12,884 nucleotides of DNA from Acidimicrobiaceae bacterium (lineage in GTDB: Bacteria; Actinomycetota; Acidimicrobiia; Acidimicrobiales; Ilumatobacteraceae). The notes under the pieces are model-generated. The model worked only from the letters and a program-made list of their open reading frames with translations, was not told the origin of the DNA and ran no database searches. The DNA lies in contig VFMC01000044.1 of NCBI GenBank assembly GCA_006515795.1, positions 1-12,884 of the forward strand. Reading direction: 5' to 3'. Positions 7,561-12,884 of the stretch are shown piece by piece (the first letter of the stretch is position 1; the number at the start of each line of letters is the position of its first letter). The position numbers and the translations under genes were made by a program.

Positions 7561-7621
7561 GCGATCCTCTGGTGAGCGATCCTCTGGCGAGCGATCCTCT
7601 GGTGAGCGATCGTCTGGTGAG
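7553..7621 (+). repeat. 15-bp tandem repeat, about 4.6 copies, between oleA and oleBC
   Basis: The unit TCTGGTGAGCGATCC is found at 7553-7567, 7568-7582, 7583-7597 (one change, GGC for GGT) and 7598-7612 (last base G), with a partial copy TCTGGTGAG at 7613-7621. The first copy includes the last codons and TGA of oleA. The last partial copy forms the Shine-Dalgarno GAGGA of oleBC. As 15 is a multiple of 3, the oleA stop is repeated in frame (TGG TGA) in every unit except the third, where it is TGG CGA. Confidence 0.95.
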
Positions 7622-7634
7622 GACTCACGCTTGA
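7557..7634 (+). other. Bridging micro-ORF made of the tandem repeat (25 codons)
   Basis: GTG 7557 overlaps the oleA stop (GTGA). It opens a 25-codon frame reading VSDPL repeats and ending LVRTHA, with stop TGA at 7632-7634. That stop overlaps the TTG start of oleBC (TTGA, 7631-7634). The frame would pass ribosomes from oleA to oleBC by two stop-start overlaps. It has no homology that I recognise; the peptide is more likely a by-product of translational coupling than functional. Translation is not proven. Confidence 0.35.
7619..7623 (+). promoter_or_regulatory. Ribosome binding site deciding the oleBC start
   Basis: GAGGA lies 7 nt upstream of TTG 7631, a good spacing. It is built from the last partial repeat unit followed by GA. 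The in-frame sequence upstream within the repeat contains no ATG, GTG or TTG, so this site and TTG 7631 are the only sensible start. Confidence 0.7.
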
Positions 7635-10192
7635 GTGCGCCGGCTCTCCCGTCGGCCGACGAGCTTCGGCGATGGGGTGTCGATGCCGGTTGGTCGCAAC
7701 TCATCTCGGTCGGTGCCGGCAACGGCGCCACCGCAACGTGGCACGTGCTCGACCGCTCCCCGGTGCGACCCGTCGCAACCCTCGTGTGCGTGCACGGCAA
7801 CCCCACGTGGTCGTACCTGTGGCACCACCTCGTGGCCCGGCTAGGCGATCGCTACCGGGTGATCGCCGTCGATCAACTCGGGATGGGCTTCTCCGATCGC
7901 GGGCCGCAGCGTCGCTACGCCGAGCGCGTCGCCGATCTCGCCGACGTGATCGCCGCACTGCACATCGAGGGCCCGATCATCGCCGTCGGCCACGACTGGG
8001 GCGGCGCGATCTCGCTCGGGTGGGCCGTCGGCGAGCAGGCTCGGCGCGCCGACCTCGCGGGAATCGTGCTGTGCAACACCGGCATCGCCGTGCCGGCAGG
8101 TCGATCGGCGCCACGGCTGATCCGACTCGCCGCGACGGGCCCGATCACCTCCTTGGTCGGTCACCGCACGCGGATCTTCGTCGACGGCACGATCGGCCTG
8201 TCCTTCAAACGCCTGCCGAGGCCGGTGCGCGAGGCACTCCGCGCGCCGTACCGGCATGCCGCCGGCCGCCGTGCCATCGCCCACTTCGTCGACGACGTGC
8301 CGTTCACCGCCAGCCATCCGTCTGCGGCCGCGATCAACGACGTGGCCGAGCGTGTGCGCAGTCTGACGGCGCCGACTCTGCTCACCTGGGGAGCCGCCGA
8401 TCCGGTGTTCGACGACTCGTTCGCGCTCGATCTCGCCGAACGCATCCCGCACGCCGACCGCCACCGCTTCCCCATCTCCGGCCATCTCTCGCCGCTCGAA
8501 TCCGATGTGGCAGGCGTCGTCGACGCATGGTTGGCCGACCAGTTCGGGCGTCGACCGGCCGCGCCACCTGGAAAGGCGCGCGTCGCCGCAGGTCCGCCGT
8601 CGTACACACCTGGGTGGGCCGCGATCGAAGCCCGGGCCAACCACCCCGAGACGGCATTCGTCGACGGCAAGTCCGGCGCGCGCATCTCGTTCGCCGAGCT
8701 GCACCACCGAGTGATGGGCGCCGCCGCCGGGCTCGGCGCGCTCGGCGTGCAACCCGGCCAACGCATCGCGCTTCTCGTGCCACCGGGCATCGATCTCGTC
8801 ACCGCCGTGTACGCGTGCTGGCGCGCCGGTGCGGTCACGGTCATCGCCGATCGCGGACTCGGGTTGCGTGGTCTCGGCCGAGCCGTTCGGGGTGCTCACG
8901 TCGACTGGGTCATCGGCCCCCCACGAGCTCTCGCCGCGGCACGTTCCCTGCGCTGGGCGCCGAGAGCTCGCACCATCGCGGTCGGCCGAAGGCGAGCGCT
9001 GGGCGCGGTGGCTTGCCTCCACGAGCTCGCTTCTTCCACGGCATCGCTGCCGCCACCACCCGACCCCGATGATCTCGCCGCGGTGCTCTACACCTCTGGC
9101 GCTACCGGCCCGGCCAAGGGCGTGCGCTACCGCCATCGACAACTCGCCGCCCAGCGCGATGCCTTGGCCAGCACCTATGGCATCACCGCCGACGACCGCC
9201 TCGTCGCCGCATTCGCCCCGTTCGCGCTGTACGGTCCCGCCCTCGGCATCACTTCGACGATCCCCGCTGTCGATGTCACAAAGCCCGGCACGCTCACGGC
9301 AGAGGCGCTGATCGCCGCGTGTGCCGCGGTTGACGCGACGATCGTTTTCGCCGCGCCGGCTGCGCTGGCCAACGCGACCCGCACCGCCACCACCGCGGCC
9401 GACCCTTGGCTCGCTCGGGTTCGGCTCGTGCTGTCGGCCGGTGCCCCGGTGCCGATCGCCACGCTGCGGGCCACGGCCAGGCTCTGCCCGGCGGCCGAGC
9501 TGCACACCCCCTACGGCATGACCGAGTGCCTACCGGTGGCTGACTCATCGCTCGTCGAGATCGACGTTGCCGGCCCCGGCAGGGGCGTTTGCGTCGGCAG
9601 GCCGGTTCCCGGCGTCGATGTGCGTGTTGTTCCACTCGGCTTCGACGCGGGCGTGGTCGTCGCCGCGGTCGGCGTCGCTGTGACCGGCGAGGTGCTGGTG
9701 CGCGCCCCGTGGCTCTCCGACGGGTACGACCAGCTCTGGCGCACCGAGCGCGATGCTCGCCCCGTCGACGCGACCTCGGCCACATGGCACCGCAGCGGCG
9801 ACGTCGGGCATCTCGATGCCGACGGGCGGCTGTGGATCGAGGGCCGATCGGTGCATGTGATCCACGCGGTTGCAGGCCCGATCACCCCGGTGCCGGTAGA
9901 GGTCGCCGTGGAGAGCCTCGACGCAGTCGAGCGGGTGGCCGCTGTCGGCGTTGGTCCTGTGGGCTGCCAGCAGCTGGTCGTGGTGATCGAAGATCGCGAG
10001 GCCGCCGATGGGCTCGCGTCCGACGCCCTCGCTGGTCGCGTCCGCGCCGCCGTCGACCATCCTGTGGCGGCAGTGCTCACGCTCGGTGCGCTACCGGTCG
10101 ACATCCGTCACAACACCAAGATCGACCGCACCGCAGTCGCCAAGTGGGCGAGCGCTGTGCTGTCAGGTAGCAAGGCCAGGCGGAAGTGGTGA
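7631..10192 (+). CDS. oleBC: OleBC fusion: beta-lactone decarboxylase and beta-lactone synthetase
   Basis: An 853-residue fusion starting at TTG 7631. Residues about 10-305 are OleB, an alpha/beta-hydrolase of haloalkane-dehalogenase type. It has HGNPTW (55-60, oxyanion region), nucleophile Asp122 in GHDWGG and His285 in SGHLSPLE. Residues about 325-853 are OleC, an AMP-forming ligase-like enzyme. Its motifs are the phosphate loop YTSGATGPAKGVRYRH (487-502), YGMTE (628-632), TGE (685-687), RSGDVGHLDADGRLW (721-735) with Asp724, and Lys830 in HNTKIDR near the C terminus. OleC uses ATP to close the beta-hydroxy acid from OleD into a beta-lactone, and OleB removes CO2 to give the cis-alkene. Fused OleBC is the known actinobacterial form. 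All key residues are present, so the product is expected to be a hydrocarbon rather than a free beta-lactone. A 68-nt gap with a repeated end precedes oleD. Confidence 0.93.
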   Translation: MSAPALPSADELRRWGVDAGWSQLISVGAGNGATATWHVLDRSPVRPVATLVCVHGNPTWSYLWHHLVARLGDRYRVIAVDQLGMGFSDRGPQRRYAERVADLADVIAALHIEGPIIAVGHDWGGAISLGWAVGEQARRADLAGIVLCNTGIAVPAGRSAPRLIRLAATGPITSLVGHRTRIFVDGTIGLSFKRLPRPVREALRAPYRHAAGRRAIAHFVDDVPFTASHPSAAAINDVAERVRSLTAPTLLTWGAADPVFDDSFALDLAERIPHADRHRFPISGHLSPLESDVAGVVDAWLADQFGRRPAAPPGKARVAAGPPSYTPGWAAIEARANHPETAFVDGKSGARISFAELHHRVMGAAAGLGALGVQPGQRIALLVPPGIDLVTAVYACWRAGAVTVIADRGLGLRGLGRAVRGAHVDWVIGPPRALAAARSLRWAPRARTIAVGRRRALGAVACLHELASSTASLPPPPDPDDLAAVLYTSGATGPAKGVRYRHRQLAAQRDALASTYGITADDRLVAAFAPFALYGPALGITSTIPAVDVTKPGTLTAEALIAACAAVDATIVFAAPAALANATRTATTAADPWLARVRLVLSAGAPVPIATLRATARLCPAAELHTPYGMTECLPVADSSLVEIDVAGPGRGVCVGRPVPGVDVRVVPLGFDAGVVVAAVGVAVTGEVLVRAPWLSDGYDQLWRTERDARPVDATSATWHRSGDVGHLDADGRLWIEGRSVHVIHAVAGPITPVPVEVAVESLDAVERVAAVGVGPVGCQQLVVVIEDREAADGLASDALAGRVRAAVDHPVAAVLTLGALPVDIRHNTKIDRTAVAKWASAVLSGSKARRKW

Positions 10193-10214
10193 AGCGGTGG
10201 TGGTGAAGTGGTGA
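10183..10214 (+). repeat. Duplicated oleBC terminus in the oleBC-oleD gap
   Basis: GAAGTGGTGA (encoding Lys-Trp-stop) is found at 10183-10192, where it ends oleBC, and again at 10205-10214, 22 bp later and in another frame. GGTGG steps fill the space between. It resembles the terminal duplication after oleA in kind, though the unit differs. Confidence 0.7.
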
Positions 10215-10264
10215 TGGTTGAGCCGGTCGCCTTGAGTGGTTCGCGACGCGGGGCCACTCGATGA
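10214..10264 (+). other. Bridging micro-ORF ending on the oleD start (16 codons)
   Basis: ATG 10214 overlaps the second GGTGA copy (TGATG). It reads MVEPVALSGSRRGATR and its TGA (10262-10264) overlaps the oleD ATG as ATGA. It could couple oleD translation to upstream ribosomes, since oleD has no clear Shine-Dalgarno sequence of its own. Chance overlap is quite possible in GC-rich DNA. Confidence 0.25.
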
Positions 10265-11250
10265 AGGTCCTCGTCACCGGGGCGACGAGCCTGATCGCAC
10301 GACGCACGGTCGAGGCACTGCTGGCTCGCGGTGACGAGGTGCGCGTGCTCCAGCGGCACGAGGCAGCCGTCGACTGCGAGCACGTGCTCGCCGACGTGCG
10401 CGATGCCGATGCAGTGATGGGTGCGGTCGCCGGCTGCGACGCCGTGGTCCATGCCGCGGCCAAGGTCGGGGTCATCGGCGACTGGGACGACTATCGCAGC
10501 ATCAACGTCGACGGCACCGCCAACGTTGTTGGCGCAGCTCGCGCCCATGGTGTGTCCAGGCTGGTGCACGTGTCGACCCCGTCGGTCGCCCACGCCGGAC
10601 GCTCACTCGTCGGCGCCGGTGCCGAACCACCGGTCACTGGTCGACGCAGGGCCTGGTACGCCGAGTCGAAGGCGCTCGCCGAACGAGTCGCCCTTGCGGC
10701 GGCCAGCGAAGCTCTACCGGTCGTCGCCATCCGCCCCCACCTCGTGTGGGGCCCCGGCGATACGCAGCTCGTGGGGCGCATCGTCGAACGCGCCAGAGCT
10801 GGCCGTCTCGCGCTGGTCGGCGATGGTGCCGCGCTGATCGACACCACCTACATCGACGGAGCCGCGTCGGCCCTCGTGGCCGCCCTCGACGCCGCCGTTC
10901 CTGGTGCATCCTGCGTGGGCAGGGCGTACGTGATCGCCAACGGCGAGCCGCGCCCGATCCGTGATCTGGTGCTCGGCATCTGCCGCGCGGCCGGGGTCGA
11001 GGTCGAGCCGAGGCGGGTGCCACTGCGTGTCGCCGTCGGCGCCGGCGCGCTGGTGGAGCGGGTCTGGTCGTTGCGCAGCTCGGGCACTGAGCCCCCGCTC
11101 ACCCGGTTCCTCGCCGAGCAGCTCGGCACGGCCCACTGGTTCGACTCCCGGCCCGCTCGCGACGACCTCGGCTGGAGCCCACCCGTCACCATCGACCAGG
11201 GCCTCGCTCATCTCGCCGACTGGTTCGCCGCCGGCTCGCCCTCATTGTGA
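10261..11250 (+). CDS. oleD: OleD, NADPH-dependent beta-keto acid reductase of olefin biosynthesis
   Basis: A 329-residue extended short-chain dehydrogenase/reductase, the 3-beta-HSD/epimerase type. OleD reduces the unstable beta-keto acid from OleA to the beta-hydroxy acid used by OleC. The Rossmann start MKVLVTGATSLIARR is at residues 1-15. The catalytic Tyr133 and Lys137 are in WYAESKALAE, with Ser105/Thr106 in VHVSTPS completing the active site. RPHLVWGPGD (158-167) and TTYIDGAA (195-202) are standard for the subgroup. The nucleotide loop reads TGATSLIA, so two of the three usual glycines (TGxxGxxG) are Ser10 and Ala13. Position directly after oleBC on the same strand makes the assignment firm. 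There is little Shine-Dalgarno sequence before ATG 10261 (only a GGGG), and a micro-ORF stop overlaps the start. A generic epimerase is the alternative if the operon is ignored. Confidence 0.9.
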   Translation: MKVLVTGATSLIARRTVEALLARGDEVRVLQRHEAAVDCEHVLADVRDADAVMGAVAGCDAVVHAAAKVGVIGDWDDYRSINVDGTANVVGAARAHGVSRLVHVSTPSVAHAGRSLVGAGAEPPVTGRRRAWYAESKALAERVALAAASEALPVVAIRPHLVWGPGDTQLVGRIVERARAGRLALVGDGAALIDTTYIDGAASALVAALDAAVPGASCVGRAYVIANGEPRPIRDLVLGICRAAGVEVEPRRVPLRVAVGAGALVERVWSLRSSGTEPPLTRFLAEQLGTAHWFDSRPARDDLGWSPPVTIDQGLAHLADWFAAGSPSL

Positions 11251-11344
11251 TCCGTGAGCCTCACCGGCTTCGATGCCGGCTCCCACTCACGCAGCTCGAA
11301 GACCGTGAGCGCGAGCCGCCAGTGTGGCGGTGCAGGCTCACGGA
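11251..11344 (+). other. Cloverleaf-like nested inverted repeats after oleD (candidate structured RNA)
   Basis: An 11-bp perfect outer inverted repeat, TCCGTGAGCCT (11251-11261) and AGGCTCACGGA (11334-11344), encloses three perfect hairpins. They are CCGGC/GCCGG (11264-11268, 11275-11279; 6-nt loop), CTCACG/CGTGAG (11286-11291, 11304-11309; 12-nt loop) and CCGCCA/TGGCGG (11316-11321, 11325-11330; 3-nt loop). The linkers are 2, 6, 6 and 3 nt. The element starts immediately after the oleD stop and ends 95 nt before the next gene. It could be a terminator-like 3' end of the ole mRNA, a leader control element of the reductase, or a small RNA. A tRNA is excluded, because arm sizes and conserved bases do not fit. 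Confidence 0.4.
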
Positions 11345-11439
11345 CGGGCACCAACTGCGGTGGTGTCAGCCCACCGGGCTCGGGCCGGAGGACCGGACAC
11401 GATGAGGGTTCGAGCGCGATCGCTGGCAGGCTTGCGGCC

Positions 11440-12657
11440 GTGAACCAGCGAGATCTGCTCGTCATCGGCGGCGGCCCGGCAGGTTCGGCGGCGGCCATCA
11501 CCGCGGCCCGGGCCGGGCTGCGGGTGACGATGTTCGAAAAGGGTAAGTACGGCCGCGACAAGGTGTGCGGCGACGGCCTCACCCCGCGGGCGGTCGCTGC
11601 GCTGGAAGACCTCAAGATCGATCTGGCGCCGGCGCATCGCATCGACGGGCTGCGGATGATCGCCGGCAACAAGGTCCGCGAGCTCGCCTGGCCCACCACC
11701 GATCGATTCCCGAACCACGGCGCCGTGTGGCCGCGCCATCGCTTCGACACCCACCTGGTCGACGTGGCGATCGACGCTGGCGCCGAGGTGCGCTTCGAGA
11801 CCGAGGCGCTGCCCGCGACCGAGAACGGTCGAGTCACCGGCGTCGTCGCGGGTGGCGAGTCGTTCACCGCGCCGCTCACCATCCTCGCCGCCGGCGCGCA
11901 AGGCGCGGCGGCGAAGATCGTCGGCTGCGAGCGCGATCCCGACGAACCGTTCGGCCTCGCGATCCGCGCCTACGCACCGACGCCACGGCACGCCGAGCGG
12001 CACCTCGAAGCATGCCTTTCACTGCGCGACGAGCACGGCACCCCTGTGCCCGGCTACGGGTGGATGTTCCCGGCCGGCGACGGCACCGTGAACATCGGCG
12101 TCGGCGCGCTGAGCACGATGAAAGGCTTCAGGAAGCTCAACCTCAACACGCTGCTCGATCAGTACGCGTCGATCGTTCGCGAACCATGGGGGCTCGGCGA
12201 GTACCTCGACAAGCCGCGGGCCTGGCGGCTGCCGATGAGCAGCGTGCGCCGGCATGGTGCTGGCTGGCTGGCGGTCGGCGATGCGGCCGGGTTCGTCAAC
12301 CCGATGAACGGCGAGGGCATCGACTACGGCCTGGAGAGCGGCATGCTGGCGGTGGAGCGGCTGCTCGACAACCCTGCCACCGCACCGGCCGACTACGACC
12401 GCCTGGTCGGCGAGCGCTTCGACAGCTTCTTGCGCACCGGGCGCCGGTTCAGCTTCCTCATCGGGCATCCGTGGCTGCTACGCACCGGCCTGCGCATCGC
12501 CGTCGGCACGCAGACGACCGCCGACATCACACTCGCGGTGATGGGCAACCTCGTCGACAGCACCACCCCTGGCGCGGCGGGCCGCGTGCTGCGCGTGGCC
12601 GACGGCGCGCTGCGGCTGGTCGACCCCCTCCTACGCCGCACCCGCGCCGCGGCGTGA
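11440..12657 (+). CDS. Geranylgeranyl-reductase family FAD-dependent oxidoreductase
   Basis: A 405-residue flavoprotein starting at GTG 11440, with GGCAGG about 10 nt upstream. The FAD-binding loop is GGGPAGSAAA (10-19). The family block KVCGDGLTPRAV is at 41-52, the second FAD motif GDAAGFVNPMNGEGI at 280-294, and the substrate-cavity motif PGYGWMFP at 204-211, the (Y)xWxFP signature of geranylgeranyl reductases. Such enzymes hydrogenate double bonds in isoprenoid chains. Length and host group fit MenJ-like enzymes, which saturate one isoprene unit of menaquinone, but the family also includes plastid and archaeal lipid reductases, so the substrate is not decided. It follows the ole operon on the same strand after 189 nt that hold a structured element, so it may be separately controlled. 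The longer open frame back to 11254 is low-quality sequence and is not taken as the start. Confidence 0.85.
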   Translation: MNQRDLLVIGGGPAGSAAAITAARAGLRVTMFEKGKYGRDKVCGDGLTPRAVAALEDLKIDLAPAHRIDGLRMIAGNKVRELAWPTTDRFPNHGAVWPRHRFDTHLVDVAIDAGAEVRFETEALPATENGRVTGVVAGGESFTAPLTILAAGAQGAAAKIVGCERDPDEPFGLAIRAYAPTPRHAERHLEACLSLRDEHGTPVPGYGWMFPAGDGTVNIGVGALSTMKGFRKLNLNTLLDQYASIVREPWGLGEYLDKPRAWRLPMSSVRRHGAGWLAVGDAAGFVNPMNGEGIDYGLESGMLAVERLLDNPATAPADYDRLVGERFDSFLRTGRRFSFLIGHPWLLRTGLRIAVGTQTTADITLAVMGNLVDSTTPGAAGRVLRVADGALRLVDPLLRRTRAAA

Positions 12658-12722
12658 AGCCGAACGGTCCGGTCGAGCGCGGGTCAGGGAACCAAGCCCG
12701 ATCCGCGTGGCGTCGAACCTGC

Positions 12723-12884
12723 ATGAAACCGATGACCCTTCGTGCCGTCACGGCGGCCTCGCTCTCGTTCACGACCCTGGTCGCCGCATGCGGCGCCGAG
12801 ACCGCCGACCCGACATCACCGTCGACCGCGTCGACCGCGTCGACCGCGTCGACCGCGTCGACATCGCCCTCGACGTCGCCGGTC
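12723..12884 (+). CDS. N-terminal part of a putative lipoprotein with a Ser-Thr-Ala repeat (3' end outside window)
   Basis: ATG 12723 opens a frame that reaches the right edge after 54 codons. It begins MKPMTLRAVTAASL, followed by the lipobox LVAAC with Cys23, a signal-peptidase II site, so the mature protein would be lipid-anchored outside the cell membrane. After GAETADPTSPS comes a low-complexity Ser-Thr-Ala repeat that serves as a surface linker in many actinobacterial lipoproteins. No folded domain is inside the window, so function is unknown. ATG 12732 is an alternative start. No good Shine-Dalgarno sequence is seen close to either start. The short gap to the reductase gene (65 nt) allows co-transcription. 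Confidence 0.7.
   Translation, partial: MKPMTLRAVTAASLSFTTLVAACGAETADPTSPSTASTASTASTASTSPSTSPV
12821..12862 (+). repeat. 9-bp tandem repeat (GTCGACCGC)n in the lipoprotein gene
   Basis: GTCGACCGC is repeated exactly four times (12821-12856), followed by GTCGAC (12857-12862). As 9 is a multiple of 3, it adds or removes Ser-Thr-Ala triplets without breaking the frame, so copy number can vary between strains. Each unit holds a GTCGAC palindrome. Confidence 0.95.

Noticed and set aside
7553..7621. CRISPR-like array
   Set aside because: Units are directly adjacent, 15 bp long, with no spacers and no cas genes.
7292..7630. Earlier start for oleBC, including the Ser-Ser-Gly-Glu-Arg repeat
   Set aside because: That stretch is oleA in another frame and the repeat has no start codon in this frame; TTG 7631 has a proper ribosome binding site.
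6496..7806. Minus-strand open frame (436 codons) opposite oleA
   Set aside because: Shadow frame; its repeated acidic Ser-Pro stretch is only the reverse reading of the 15-bp repeat.
7841..9505. Long minus-strand open frame (554 codons) opposite oleBC
   Set aside because: Arg/Gly-rich composition without motifs; the plus strand encodes all OleB and OleC motifs.
11254..11439. N-terminal extension of the flavin reductase
   Set aside because: Ser/Gly-rich translation without homology features, over inverted repeats; the FAD domain begins right after GTG 11440.

Overview
The window is high-GC bacterial DNA with GTG and TTG starts, several promoters sitting almost on the start codon, secreted proteins with Thr/Pro/Ala-rich low-complexity stretches, and an OleB-OleC fusion. 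Together these point to an actinobacterium. The Thr-rich cell-wall hydrolases and the two dissimilar muralytic proteins fit Acidimicrobiia (Ilumatobacter-like), but that placement is an inference from style, not from a marker gene.

Left part (1-3021): a membrane-anchored LysM/lytic-transglycosylase gene runs off the left edge on the minus strand. It is followed by a minus-strand tRNA-Ser(GCT) with a hairpin just downstream, and a divergent plus-strand ABC-F ATPase. Middle part (3022-6502): three single genes, each with a reading-frame break. They are a secreted peptidoglycan-binding/lysozyme-like protein (minus), a formylglycine-type sulfatase or phosphonate monoester hydrolase (plus, with an apparent internal deletion), and a dimethylarginine dimethylaminohydrolase (minus). 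All three lesions lie within about 2.8 kb, while every other complete gene is intact. That is either local gene decay or a locally poor assembly.

Right part (6535-11250): a complete olefin (long-chain alkene) biosynthesis operon, oleA - oleBC (fused) - oleD. OleA condenses two acyl thioesters to a beta-keto acid, OleD reduces it to a beta-hydroxy acid, the OleC half closes it to a beta-lactone, and the OleB half removes CO2 to give the alkene. Both gaps inside the operon are filled by micro-ORFs whose starts and stops overlap their neighbours (GTGA, TTGA, TGATG, ATGA). The first gap is a 15-bp tandem repeat that copies the end of oleA, including its stop codon. After oleD comes a 94-nt segment that can fold as an 11-bp outer stem enclosing three perfect hairpins. 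It leads to a geranylgeranyl-reductase-family flavoprotein. The window ends in the start of a lipoprotein gene whose Ser-Thr-Ala repeat is encoded by a 9-bp tandem repeat.

The best candidates for something undescribed are the repeat-built micro-ORF relay between oleA and oleBC, the cloverleaf-like intergenic element behind oleD, and the pairing of an ole operon with an isoprenoid-type flavin reductase. No gap between genes exceeds 300 bases.
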